From: Sphaerochaeta sp. Phil3 | Lineage (GTDB): Bacteria > Spirochaetota > Spirochaetia > Sphaerochaetales > Sphaerochaetaceae | Length of the DNA stretch: 64,000 nucleotides | Reading direction: 5' to 3' | Assembly (NCBI GenBank): GCA_001940825.1 | Contig: MSGT01000046.1 | Location: forward strand, 62,001 to 126,000 | Part shown: piece after piece, positions 8,698-16,980 of the stretch | How the letters are laid out: every line of letters starts with the position of its first letter | Numbering within the stretch: the first letter of the stretch is position 1 | Program-made: the position numbers and the translations under genes | Notes under the pieces: model-generated | Databases searched by the model: none | The model's input: the letters and a program-made list of their open reading frames with translations, nothing else | What the model was told of the DNA's origin: nothing

Positions 8698-9399
8698 TCA
8701 TAGGTCTTTGTTCTGCGGGGTGATTGACGCTATCACGTTGTACATACCTTCGAGGCCCTCGGATGAGAGACCCATTATCACGTTCTTCTTGTGGTCCCGT
8801 GCGGTGTTTATATAGTCCGTCATCAGGCGGCAGGCCTTTTCTGTGTCGTTCTCCTCTATGGCGTCGCAAATTCCGGCAAAGCACTCCCTTGCCTTCAAGA
8901 GCGGTTTGGCCATGCCAAGGATGCTTATGACCCGTATCTGCTTCTGTAGCTTGGAGAAGCTTGAGAGAAGCATGGGGTTGCCTCCCAATGATGCCAAAAG
9001 GTAGTTGAAGCCGTGGTCGTGGTTCAAAGCTGTTCGGATGTCCCCTTGGTTCTCCGAGTTGCTTACTATCTCCATCTCCGTTCTAAGTTGCGCCAGGTCG
9101 CCCTTTGAGATCCCCTTTTCCATTGCAAGCCTCAAGAGCCCCGTCTGCAGGCATATTCTTGCATCGTACACGTCATCGATATGCTTCTCCGTGAGCTGCG
9201 GCACGTTGAAATGCACGCCATCGGTCTCAAGCAGGCCATCGGATGCCAGCGCAAGCATCGCCTGCCTGATTGGGGTCCGGCTCATGCCCAACGTCTTGCA
9301 CAGTACGAAGTCCGATACCCTTGAGCCCGGTGCCAGACGGAACGTGAAGATCATTTCCTGCAATGTGTCGTAAGCCTTCTGGGTCTGCGATTCCTTCAT
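8698..9399 (-). CDS. GntR-family transcriptional regulator with FCD domain
   Basis: This 233-residue regulator has an N-terminal winged helix (residues about 5-70, including VSDFVLCKTLGMSRTPIRQAMLALASDGLL) and a helical FCD effector domain (about 85-220) with the ligand/metal-type residues DARICLQ, NHDHGFN and the C-terminal helices. Start ATG 9399 is behind GAGAGGTAGAA; the track start at 9480 would place the initiator inside the promoter. It leads the nagA-nagB operon and very likely represses it and itself, because two TGTATACA palindromes of the type bound by this family lie within the promoter. The effector is unknown; an amino-sugar phosphate is plausible. Confidence 0.93.
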   Translation of the reverse strand: MKESQTQKAYDTLQEMIFTFRLAPGSRVSDFVLCKTLGMSRTPIRQAMLALASDGLLETDGVHFNVPQLTEKHIDDVYDARICLQTGLLRLAMEKGISKGDLAQLRTEMEIVSNSENQGDIRTALNHDHGFNYLLASLGGNPMLLSSFSKLQKQIRVISILGMAKPLLKARECFAGICDAIEENDTEKACRLMTDYINTARDHKKNVIMGLSSEGLEGMYNVIASITPQNKDL

Positions 9400-9450
9400 T
9401 TCTACCTCTCGGTGCAGGTGTAGTCTATGGCCATGGATGTAGCCATGAAT

Positions 9451-9480
9451 ATTGTATACAAAAAATGTATACATTTTCAA
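9451..9480 (-). promoter_or_regulatory. nag operon promoter containing two GntR-type operators
   Basis: Minus-strand -35 TTGAAA (9475-9480) and -10 TACAAT (9451-9456) are 18 bases apart. Two exact self-complementary TGTATACA boxes (9453-9460 and 9466-9473) fill the spacer and overlap the -10. A third partial box, TGTATAC (9529-9535), overlaps a TATACT -10 candidate facing the gene at 9556. This arrangement suggests one repressor controls both divergent units. Confidence 0.75.
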
Positions 9481-9555
9481 CTGCTCAAAGGATAGCAGAG
9501 CATAGCTGTGCAGTCAAATGTTTTTTTGTGTATACTTCCACTCTGGAGGCATGGC

Positions 9556-10446
9556 ATGGCTAAGGGTACGTCTATGGTTGGAATTGGCAGTGTAGAGGAG
9601 CTTTCCCATATTGCAAGGATGTTCCCTCAGGCGTCGTTCGAGCTTTCGTACAATCGTAGGAGGGATGAACTTGAAGAATGGCTAACCTCCGCTAAGGGCA
9701 GGATAGCTTCAATCCATGCGCTTTCTCCAATGCGTAGTTTCTTCCCCAACTTTGCAAGTCCTGACAAGGATGTCGTATGTTGGTCCCATGAGCAGGTGCT
9801 TGAGGATGCATGGCTTGCAAAGAGGATTGGTGCCGGCATAGTCGTGCTGCATCCGGGCTACCTGGTGCCGGGCCTTGTGCCGACATCGGTCTCCGAGAGA
9901 TCCGACATGCTTTCCAAGAGCGGGCTTGAGAAGTTCATATCCGTGAAGAAGGGGAGTATATGCAACCTTTCGTACACCAAGGAGTCTGAATACCGCTTGG
10001 CGTTTTCGTCCATGGTGGAGAACCTGTCCGCTTTGTCCGGCGAACTTGATGCAATGGGTGTGAAGCTGGCGGTGGAGAACCTGAACCCACGTGCAGGCTA
10101 CCTTCTCGTCCATCCTGATGAACTGCTTGAACTTGCACGCACGACAAGCCTCTCCTTTTGCCTTGATGTCGGCCACTTGCTCGTATCCAGCGCTCTCTTT
10201 GGATTCGATTTCATTTCTTCCGTTGAAGCCGTCCTGGAAACGGGGCGTGTCGTTACCGTCCACATGCATTCGAACCCTTCGGGATTTGGGGTGTACGAGG
10301 ACTCCCATCAAAGCATAAGAGCCAATGGGTTTCCATATAAGGTTGTCTTGGACCTTGTGGAGAAAAGCGGTGCGAACCTAATGCTTGAGACCCTTGGCGG
10401 CATAGAAGGCGGACTTCTGGACGACCTTGGCGTTGTGTTTGAATAA
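9556..10446 (+). CDS. Xylose isomerase-like TIM-barrel protein
   Basis: This 296-residue protein resembles the sugar phosphate isomerase/epimerase (AP endonuclease family 2 fold) group. Supporting segments are IASIHALSP, IVVLHPGYL, KLAVENLNPR with a metal-ligand Glu, SFCLDVGHLL with Asp and His ligands, VVTVHMHSN and NLMLETLGG. TGGAGG six bases upstream supports ATG 9556 over the track start at 9508. It is divergent from the nag operon and shares its operator region, so it probably acts on an amino-sugar- or sugar-derived compound under the same GntR regulator. The exact reaction cannot be read from the sequence; an isomerase or epimerase is most likely, an endonuclease less so. Confidence 0.8.
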   Translation: MAKGTSMVGIGSVEELSHIARMFPQASFELSYNRRRDELEEWLTSAKGRIASIHALSPMRSFFPNFASPDKDVVCWSHEQVLEDAWLAKRIGAGIVVLHPGYLVPGLVPTSVSERSDMLSKSGLEKFISVKKGSICNLSYTKESEYRLAFSSMVENLSALSGELDAMGVKLAVENLNPRAGYLLVHPDELLELARTTSLSFCLDVGHLLVSSALFGFDFISSVEAVLETGRVVTVHMHSNPSGFGVYEDSHQSIRANGFPYKVVLDLVEKSGANLMLETLGGIEGGLLDDLGVVFE

Positions 10447-10630
10447 GATTTGAATAGGAATGAAAAAGCCATCTTGCAAGAGGTTTGATGGCATTCCTGC
10501 AACAAACAGAAACCATTTAGACTGATTCTCTTATTTCAAGAATGGAAAAACCATAATATTCTGACCCTGAGGCGAGGTTATAATTACAATCACAGATTTC
10601 CAATGTGGTCACTGTGATGGTTGGGTGAAT

Positions 10631-11512
10631 ATGAATCAGACATCTTCAAACAGAGCTGTAGCGCGAAACGAAAACTCTTTCTTCAACACCTCCATGTCTC
10701 TGTCTTCCTTGACGGTGTATCGGACAGGGTACAAACAGTGTCCAAAGAACCAACATAGATGCAAGGTAAGGGATTTCTACCTGATCCACTACGTTATAAA
10801 AGGAAAAGGGGTCCTCAAAATTGACACGAAGGAATATCCTGTGAGTGCAGGCGAAAGCTACATGATGTTTCCTGGAATTCCAGTCGATTATACCGCTGAT
10901 TCGGAGAATCCTTGGGAATTCTGCTGGGTAGGTTTCAACGGAAACGATGCCAAGCTGCTTGTAGCTGCTTCTGGATTCTCTGTCAGCAATCCTGTTCTTA
11001 GACATGGTGATTCCAAAGTGGTCCATGACTGCATCATGTCAATCTACGAAGCCAGGGGCAATGCGCGAGACACCATTGTTAGGATGTCAGCATACCTTTA
11101 TCTTCTGTTTGCCCAGCTGATCAAGGAGGCTCCTCAGAGGCCTGAAAGGAACAGCGAAGTTCTCTTTCAGGATGCATGTGCCTATATATCAAGGAATTAT
11201 AAAAAGGATATCTCTATAGAGGACATATCCAGTGCCATGAATGTTTCAAGAAGCAATCTATACAGGAACTTCATTGAGTTCATTGGAGTCTCTCCAAAGC
11301 AGCATCTAGCAGAGTTCAGAATCCACACTGCCTGCAAGATGCTTGCGAATACATCTATGAGCGTGAAGGAGATTTCAACGGAGGTTGGATTCAAGAATCC
11401 ACAGCACTTCGATGTTGTATTCAAAAAAGTTATGGGAATCAGTCCTACCGATTTCAGGACAAACAAAAACACTGAAAAATCACCAATGAAACAAGGGGGA
11501 ATCGACAAATGA
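10631..11512 (+). CDS. AraC-family transcriptional regulator
   Basis: The protein has an N-terminal cupin-like sensor domain (residues about 20-150, with [30 protein letters not shown]) and a C-terminal double helix-turn-helix (about 195-290, with [29 protein letters not shown] and [28 protein letters not shown]). ATG 10631 is used; a GTG lies two codons upstream and the ribosome binding site is weak either way. Its stop overlaps the phnC start (ATGA), so it heads the transporter operon and probably activates it in response to the transported ligand. A TATAAT box lies at 10579-10584, without a convincing -35. Confidence 0.92.
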   Translation: MNQTSSNRAVARNENSFFNTSMSLSSLTVYRTGYKQCPKNQHRCKVRDFYLIHYVIKGKGVLKIDTKEYPVSAGESYMMFPGIPVDYTADSENPWEFCWVGFNGNDAKLLVAASGFSVSNPVLRHGDSKVVHDCIMSIYEARGNARDTIVRMSAYLYLLFAQLIKEAPQRPERNSEVLFQDACAYISRNYKKDISIEDISSAMNVSRSNLYRNFIEFIGVSPKQHLAEFRIHTACKMLANTSMSVKEISTEVGFKNPQHFDVVFKKVMGISPTDFRTNKNTEKSPMKQGGIDK

Positions 11513-12330
11513 TAGAAATACGGGATCTGAAAAAGAAGTACCCTTCTGGGCAGGAAGCCTTGAAAGGGGTCAACCTTGAGGTTCATAACAACGAGGTGAT
11601 CGCCCTCATAGGTCCATCCGGAGCAGGAAAGAGCACTCTCATAAGGTGTATAAACAGACTCGTTGAGCCTACAAGCGGGCAGGTGTTGATCGACGGCAAG
11701 GATATAACTTCATTGAATACGTCGGAACTGAGGAAGCAAAGGAAGAAGATAGGTATGATCTTCCAGGAATATGCTCTTGTGGACAGGCTTACGGTTATGG
11801 AGAACGTACTTTCCGGAAGGCTTGGCTATACCGGCTTCTGGAAAAGCCTTTTCAGAAAATTCCCTTCGGAAGACATTTCAAAGGCCTATGCCCTTCTTGA
11901 AAGGGTTGGTCTTTCCGACTATGTAGATAGCCGTGCAGACCAGCTTTCAGGAGGACAGAGGCAAAGGGTAGGCATTGCCAGAGCCCTTATGCAAGATCCA
12001 ACCCTTCTTCTTGTGGACGAACCTACGGCAAGCCTTGACCCTAAGACTTCACGTCAGGTCATGAGATTGATCATAGAACTTGTTCAGGAGCACAAACTTG
12101 CATGCATCATCAACATCCATGACGTCATTCTTGCAAAGCAGTTTGCACAAAGGATCATTGGATTGCAGGCAGGGCAGGTCGTGTACGAGGGCAAGAGCGA
12201 TGATCTTGATACAAACGTCCTTACCAAAATCTATGGAGAGGAAGATTGGAATGTAAAGAAAAAGGATTCCAATTCAGACGACTCGGAAGAGGATGATGCC
12301 CAAGACATTTTCTCTTTAGGGGAGAAATGA
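11509..12330 (+). CDS. phnC: Phosphonate-type ABC transporter ATP-binding protein
   Basis: This ATPase energises import through the two downstream permeases. Walker A is GPSGAGKST, the signature is [15 protein letters not shown], Walker B is [12 protein letters not shown] and the switch His is in NIHD. The [32 protein letters not shown] stretch is typical of PhnC. The last 25 residues are acidic and low in complexity ([14 protein letters not shown]), an extension beyond the usual PhnC end. It overlaps the AraC gene by four bases and is followed at one base by phnE. Confidence 0.94.
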   Translation: MIEIRDLKKKYPSGQEALKGVNLEVHNNEVIALIGPSGAGKSTLIRCINRLVEPTSGQVLIDGKDITSLNTSELRKQRKKIGMIFQEYALVDRLTVMENVLSGRLGYTGFWKSLFRKFPSEDISKAYALLERVGLSDYVDSRADQLSGGQRQRVGIARALMQDPTLLLVDEPTASLDPKTSRQVMRLIIELVQEHKLACIINIHDVILAKQFAQRIIGLQAGQVVYEGKSDDLDTNVLTKIYGEEDWNVKKKDSNSDDSEEDDAQDIFSLGEK

Positions 12331-12331
12331 T

Positions 12332-13126
12332 ATGGAAACACAGAAGACCTGGAAGAAAAAACCTCGGATCAAAAACGTTTTCCTTCGATATGGTCTGTTG
12401 GTTCTGATCCTTGCATATCTCATAATAGCTGGATCCGAGATCAATATAGACCCTGCTAGAATCGCAAAAGGGTGGTCGAGGATGGGAAGCCTCTTTTCTG
12501 GATTCTTCCATCCTGATTTCAGCTCTCGAGGAAAGTATATCGTCATTGGGGTCTTTGAAAGCCTTACAATGACAATTCTGTCTTCGCTTTTGAGTACATT
12601 CCTGTCAATACCAATCGCCCTTGGATCTTCGAGGAATCTTGTCCCCAAATGGGTTTATCTGATCTGCAGGACCCTCCTTATGCTTATTAGAAGCTTCCAT
12701 GCGGTGGTCATGGGGATAATCTTTGTCATCATGTTCGGCTACGGCCCGTTTGCCGGTGTGATAACCTTGATGCTCAACAGCATAGGATTCATTGGAAAAC
12801 TCCTTGCAGAAGACATTGAAAACATAAGCTCGGAGCAGATAGAGGCCATCAAGGCAACTGGAGCCAACTGGTTCCAAGTCGTCGCCTATGGCGTGTGGCC
12901 TCAGATTTCAACACGTTTCATTGGATTGTCGATCTACAGAGCCGATATCAGTTTCAGACAATCCACCGTAATTGGAATCGTTGGAGCCGGTGGGATTGGA
13001 ACCGTTCTCAATACCGCAATGAACAGATACGACTACAACACTGCAGGTGCGATCCTTCTTGTGATCATAGTCTTGGTTTTGGTCACCGAATACATCTCCA
13101 GCAATGTAAGAAGGAGGATCGTCTAA
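12332..13126 (+). CDS. phnE: Phosphonate-type ABC transporter permease (first PhnE)
   Basis: This inner-membrane permease of 264 residues has about six hydrophobic segments and a binding-protein-dependent loop (EAIKATGANWFQVVAYGVWPQI) that docks to the ATPase, followed by the PhnE-typical YRADISFRQSTVIGIVGAGGIG. It follows phnC at once, behind GGGGAG, and its TAA overlaps the ATG of the second permease. Two non-identical PhnE-type subunits imply a heterodimeric channel. Confidence 0.93.
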   Translation: METQKTWKKKPRIKNVFLRYGLLVLILAYLIIAGSEINIDPARIAKGWSRMGSLFSGFFHPDFSSRGKYIVIGVFESLTMTILSSLLSTFLSIPIALGSSRNLVPKWVYLICRTLLMLIRSFHAVVMGIIFVIMFGYGPFAGVITLMLNSIGFIGKLLAEDIENISSEQIEAIKATGANWFQVVAYGVWPQISTRFIGLSIYRADISFRQSTVIGIVGAGGIGTVLNTAMNRYDYNTAGAILLVIIVLVLVTEYISSNVRRRIV

Positions 13127-13938
13127 TGCCACTTGTCAAAAAGAACGACGTTTTGGAATGGAAAAGAAGGACTCCTAGACAGACTCTTACAAGGTTCATC
13201 CTTCTGCTTGTCGCAATTGTCGCAGTTCTTGTTTCTTGGAGTTTCATAAGCGCTGAAACGACCTGGGAGTTCGTCAAGGATGCCCCTAGACAGATACAGG
13301 ACTTCCTCTCTCGAATGTTCCCGCCAGACATAAAGTATTTTGGCAAAATCCTTCCAGCTCTCTGGGATACGATAACGATTTCCGTCTTTGGTACAGGTAT
13401 TGCAGTCGTTCTTTCGTTTTTCCTTGCCATTCTGGCAGCCAAGAACACAAGTCCACATCCTGCTGTAAGGCTGGTTGTCCTCACGATCATCGTTGCATCC
13501 CGTTCAGTCAATTCAATGATATGGGCGATGATCCTCGTTCAGCTTGTAGGTCCTGGGCTCTTTGCATCGATCCTTGCAATCGCCGTCAGATCCCTTGGCA
13601 TGGTTTCCAAGCTTTTCTATGAAGCGATAGAGGAGATAGACAAAGAACCAATCGAGGCCATCACCGCAACGGGTGCCTCAAAGCTTCAGATTTTCGTATA
13701 CGGTTATCTTCCCCAGCTTTTGCCAACGTTCATTGGAACTGCAGTGTACAGATGGGAGAACAACATTAGGGAATCGACGATCATTGGCATCGTTGGAGGC
13801 GGCGGTATAGGCCTTCTCCTCAATTCTGCCATCAATCTGCTTGCATGGAACAAGGTTCTGTCCGTATTGATGTCGATTCTAGCGACTGTAGTCTTCGCCG
13901 AATATGTATCGGCAAGGGTCAGGAAGGCCCTATCGTAA
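13126..13938 (+). CDS. phnE: Phosphonate-type ABC transporter permease (second PhnE)
   Basis: This is the second permease, 270 residues, with the ATPase-docking loop EAITATGASKLQIFVYGYLPQL and YRWENNIRESTIIGIVGGGGIG. The track start at 12895 is artificial; ATG 13126 overlaps the preceding stop (TAATG) and has AAGGAGG upstream. An unusually polar N-terminus (LEWKRRTPRQTLTRF) precedes the first membrane segment. Together with the first PhnE it should form the membrane channel for the PhnD-type binding protein encoded next. Confidence 0.93.
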   Translation: MPLVKKNDVLEWKRRTPRQTLTRFILLLVAIVAVLVSWSFISAETTWEFVKDAPRQIQDFLSRMFPPDIKYFGKILPALWDTITISVFGTGIAVVLSFFLAILAAKNTSPHPAVRLVVLTIIVASRSVNSMIWAMILVQLVGPGLFASILAIAVRSLGMVSKLFYEAIEEIDKEPIEAITATGASKLQIFVYGYLPQLLPTFIGTAVYRWENNIRESTIIGIVGGGGIGLLLNSAINLLAWNKVLSVLMSILATVVFAEYVSARVRKALS

Positions 13939-13974
13939 CAATCCATTTGAATTATTTGAACAGGGAGGTTCAAT

Positions 13975-14961
13975 ATGAGAAAACATCTATGTTTCGTTTT
14001 GGTTCTTCTGCTGTGCATGACGGCTGTCTTTGCACAGGGAGCACAAGAGAAGTCTGAGGAAGTCAAGTACGGAGAACTTGATCTTGGATATGTTGACAAG
14101 GATGGCGACATGGTGGCTGACCATCCAGAGGATCCCTCCGAGTATCTGGATCCTGAAACGCTTATCTTCGCCTACACGCCGGTCGAAGACCCAGCTGTCT
14201 ATGAAGATGTCTTCCAGGAATTCATGGAACACCTTTCGAAGATGACAGGAAAGAAGGTGAAGTGGTTCGCCGTTGACAGTTATGCAACACAGGTCGAGGC
14301 AATGAGAGCCGGAAGACTCCATGTTTCAGGTTTTGCCGCAGGCTCCGTCCAGGATGCAGTCAACCATGGCGGGTTCGTACCTCTTGCTGCAATGGGATAT
14401 CAGGGAAGCATGGTAGGATACACAATGCAGATCATCGTCAGGAAGGACTCTGGACTGAAGGAGATTTCTGATCTCAACGGCAAGACCATTGCCTTCGTCT
14501 CAGAATCCTCCAACTCAGGATACAGCGCACCTAGAGCTCTTCTCTATCAGCTTTTTGGAATGCTCCCGGAAAAGAACTACATCGTTGCATTCTCAGGAAA
14601 GCATGACAACTCGATCCTTGGTGTATACAACGGTGACTATGATGCCGGCGCCATTGCTTCCACTGTCCTTACCAGAATGGTCAACGGTGATCGTGTTCCA
14701 GATGCAAGCCAGTGGTGCGATGTCCTCTATGAGTCTCAGGTGTTCCCTGTAACCGCATGGGGTGTAACGAATCGTCTTTCACCAGAGTTGACTGAAAAGA
14801 TCAAAGAGGCTTTCCTTTCGTTCGATTTCGTCAATTCCAAGCTCCATGAATCTTGGCCTGAAGACGATAGCTTCATCGCAATCGACTATGCAAAGGACTA
14901 TGAAGTCCTTCGTGTCATCCGCGATGGTTCAGCTGCCGTTGCAGAGATCCTTGGCGAATAA
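13975..14961 (+). CDS. phnD: PhnD-type phosphonate/phosphate-ester substrate-binding protein
   Basis: This 328-residue exported binding protein has a signal peptide (about 20 residues, ending near AVFAQGAQEK, a pattern common in spirochaete binding proteins without a classical lipobox). The PhnD fold is shown by LIFAYTPVEDPAVYEDVFQEFMEHLSKMTGKKVKWF, EAMRAGRLHVSGFAAGS, FVSESSNSGYSAPRALL and GDYDAGAIAS. The ligand may be a phosphonate, phosphite or phosphate ester. GGGAGG precedes the start. A hairpin directly after its stop may favour expression over the downstream gene. Confidence 0.92.
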   Translation: MRKHLCFVLVLLLCMTAVFAQGAQEKSEEVKYGELDLGYVDKDGDMVADHPEDPSEYLDPETLIFAYTPVEDPAVYEDVFQEFMEHLSKMTGKKVKWFAVDSYATQVEAMRAGRLHVSGFAAGSVQDAVNHGGFVPLAAMGYQGSMVGYTMQIIVRKDSGLKEISDLNGKTIAFVSESSNSGYSAPRALLYQLFGMLPEKNYIVAFSGKHDNSILGVYNGDYDAGAIASTVLTRMVNGDRVPDASQWCDVLYESQVFPVTAWGVTNRLSPELTEKIKEAFLSFDFVNSKLHESWPEDDSFIAIDYAKDYEVLRVIRDGSAAVAEILGE

Positions 14962-14976
14962 TCTTATTCAAAACCA

Positions 14977-15006
14977 AGCCTGTGGAGGTTTCACCATCCA
15001 CAGGCT
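14977..15006 (+). terminator. Intra-operon hairpin after the binding-protein gene
   Basis: A perfect 10-bp stem (AGCCTGTGGA with TCCACAGGCT) and a 10-base loop lie 16 bases after the phnD stop. No U-tract follows, so it looks like an mRNA stabiliser or partial attenuator rather than a full terminator. Confidence 0.6.
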
Positions 15007-15030
15007 GCTGTTTCCAAAGAGAGAGGTGTT

Positions 15031-15774
15031 ATGGAAATAACTGTTCTAGGTTTTTCTAATGGTCTTGACTGTCTTGATTCTACAAATACAAGTTTGCTTG
15101 TCAGTACGGCACAGACATCGATTTTGGTCGATGTAAGCGGCAGTCCAAGGCAATCTCTATTGAAGGCCGGTGTGGATTCTCTATCTTTGGATGCAGTGTT
15201 GCTGACACATGGGCATATCGACCACGTCTATGCCTTTCCTTCCTTGATTCATAGCATGTGGCTGCAGAACAGGACGAAGCCCCTGATAGTCGCTGGCAAC
15301 GACTTGGCGATTGGAGTGTGCAAACACTTCTTTTCATATTTCAGACTTGATAGGAAGATTGGATTTGAAATCGATTGGAAGTGCGCTTCGACAAAGCAGA
15401 TTGGAGATGTGCAAATATCTTCTTTCTCTCTCTATCACAGACCAGAAGTGCCTGTAAACGGTTATACGTTCATGGCGGACGGCATGAAGGTCTCCTATTT
15501 TCCTGACAGCGTTGCATCCCTTGTCATACCAGAATGCGCTCTTGGCTCCGACATCCTTATCCATGAAGCAGGAGGGCTTGATGAGGATAGGGAAGAAATA
15601 AACAAAAGCCATACTACAGCGTTGCAGGCCGCTCTGATGGCAAAAAAGGCGAATGCAAAGGAATTGTTCTTGGTCCATGTTCCAGAGAATCCGGATCTGA
15701 GGAAAAGGATGTTGGCTGAAGCACAGGGAGTCTTTCCTGATGCTTTCATCCCTTCTTCCTTTCAGAATCTGTAG
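15031..15774 (+). CDS. PhnP-like metallo-beta-lactamase-fold phosphodiesterase
   Basis: The 247-residue protein has the binuclear metal motif LLTHGHIDHVYAFP, with further candidate ligands in LYHRPEVP, FPDS and the late IHEAG, KSHTT and LVHVP segments. This is the RNase Z/PhnP branch of the metallo-beta-lactamase fold. PhnP opens 5-phosphoribosyl 1,2-cyclic phosphate during C-P lyase catabolism; here it follows a PhnCDEE transporter, which supports a related role. No C-P lyase genes are visible, so a cyclic nucleotide or other phosphodiester substrate is possible. It lies about 70 bases after phnD behind AGAGAGG. Confidence 0.8.
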   Translation: MEITVLGFSNGLDCLDSTNTSLLVSTAQTSILVDVSGSPRQSLLKAGVDSLSLDAVLLTHGHIDHVYAFPSLIHSMWLQNRTKPLIVAGNDLAIGVCKHFFSYFRLDRKIGFEIDWKCASTKQIGDVQISSFSLYHRPEVPVNGYTFMADGMKVSYFPDSVASLVIPECALGSDILIHEAGGLDEDREEINKSHTTALQAALMAKKANAKELFLVHVPENPDLRKRMLAEAQGVFPDAFIPSSFQNL

Positions 15775-15792
15775 AACCTGCAGTAAAACAGG

Positions 15793-15838
15793 TGCGAAAA
15801 CGAAAATAAAAATGAAATAAAAGTTGCGAAAACGAAAA
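15793..15838 (+). promoter_or_regulatory. Two 14-bp direct repeats upstream of the binding-protein gene
   Basis: TGCGAAAACGAAAA occurs exactly twice (15793-15806 and 15825-15838), 32 bases apart, about three helical turns, and 48 bases before the start at 15886. Same-face direct repeats fit an AraC-type or YesN-type activator site. A similar GCGAAACGAAAA lies at 10663 near the start of the AraC gene. Confidence 0.55.
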
Positions 15839-15885
15839 ATGTGATTTAGCATTTGAGCATTGGACAAAAAAAGGAGACTTTTAAA

Positions 15886-16872
15886 ATGAAGAAACTTATT
15901 GGTGTTCTTTTGGTTCTCGCACTTGTTGTGGGCGCCGCATTCGCACAGGCTGCTGCAGAGGAGAAGCAGGAGCTGGTCATCTATTGTGCCGGAACTGAAT
16001 CAGAGGCTCAGGCACTTGCCGATGCATTCAACAAGATCCATCCAAACATTTCCATCACGATCCTCCAGAGCAGCTCTGGAGACCTTGTGACAAGAATCAA
16101 CACTGAATGGCCAAAGCCGGAAGGCGATGTCGTCATCCTCATGGCATCAGAGAACCTCGACCAGGTCTATGACAAGCTCGAAGGCTACAAGACAGCCAAC
16201 GATGCAAAGTTCACAGCCGAGCAGAAGGACCAGAAGAACGGCGACGCTCCAAAGTACTACGGCACATCCATGCCTCTGCAGGCAATCATGTACAACTCAA
16301 ACGTCCTCAGCGCAGAGGATGCTCCAAAGAGCTGGAAGGACCTTGCAGATCCCAAGTACGCAGGAAAGATCGTTCTTGCAAACCCAGCTTCATCTGGCTC
16401 TGCATACGCTCAGCTTTACATGATGAACAAGCTTTACGGTATGGATTTCGTTGCACAGGTTGCAAAGAACACGACATACATAGCTTCCTCCACTGCAGGT
16501 CCTGACTCGGTTGCCCGTGGAGAGTATGCAATCACAGTCACCGGTGAGAAGAACATAAGCCAGAAGCTTGTTGCGGGCGATCCTGTCGTCTACGTCCTTC
16601 CTGAAGAGGGAACAGGCCTTAGACTTGAAGGTTCCGCAATGCTCGCAAACTGCAAGAACCCTGAAGCCGCAAAGCTTTTCATGGACTTCGTAACAAGCAA
16701 GGAAGCCTTCGAGATTCTGAGCAGCCAGTTTGGTAGAAGAGCTGTATCCACTGAGGTCGCAGGTCCTGCAATGCTTCCATCTCTCTCTGAGATGACGTTC
16801 TTCGAGTACAATGCAGAGGAAGCTGCAAGCCTCAAGAAGGACCTTAGAAAGCAGTTCGAGGCTTTCCTTTGA
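15886..16872 (+). CDS. Fbp/Afu-type ABC transporter substrate-binding protein
   Basis: ATG 15886 follows AAGGAG; the track start at 15853 is upstream of it. A signal peptide (MKKLIGVLLVLALVVGAAFAQ) leads a 328-residue binding protein of the ferric/hexose-phosphate/aminoethylphosphonate group, with LVIYCAGTESEAQALADAFNKIHPNI, a GDVVILMASENL segment, SWKDLADPKYAGKIVLANPASSGS and the hinge-region SKEAFEILSSQFGRR. Tyrosine-rich iron sites are not evident, so an iron role is not assured; in this operon next to Phn-type genes a phosphorylated organic ligand is the better guess. It is followed by a hairpin and then by its ATPase. Confidence 0.85.
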   Translation: MKKLIGVLLVLALVVGAAFAQAAAEEKQELVIYCAGTESEAQALADAFNKIHPNISITILQSSSGDLVTRINTEWPKPEGDVVILMASENLDQVYDKLEGYKTANDAKFTAEQKDQKNGDAPKYYGTSMPLQAIMYNSNVLSAEDAPKSWKDLADPKYAGKIVLANPASSGSAYAQLYMMNKLYGMDFVAQVAKNTTYIASSTAGPDSVARGEYAITVTGEKNISQKLVAGDPVVYVLPEEGTGLRLEGSAMLANCKNPEAAKLFMDFVTSKEAFEILSSQFGRRAVSTEVAGPAMLPSLSEMTFFEYNAEEAASLKKDLRKQFEAFL

Positions 16873-16922
16873 GACTAGATGGGAACCTATGAAATAGGCT
16901 CTCGTACACTTTTGTTAATTTG

Positions 16923-16953
16923 GGCTGCCTGGTGGAGAACCGGGCAGCCTTTT
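16923..16953 (+). terminator. Hairpin with short U-tract between binding-protein and ATPase genes
   Basis: GGCTGCCTGG pairs with CCGGGCAGCC (10 bp, one G-T) around a seven-base loop and is followed by four T. The ATPase start is only 27 bases away, so it is probably a partial terminator that keeps binding-protein mRNA in excess. Confidence 0.7.
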
Positions 16954-16980
16954 GGAATACTCCGGATATAGAGGGACAAA

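Noticed and set aside
10455-10500. Possible terminator after the TIM-barrel gene (GCCATC/GATGGC)
   Set aside because: The stem is short with a 13-base loop and no T-run follows.
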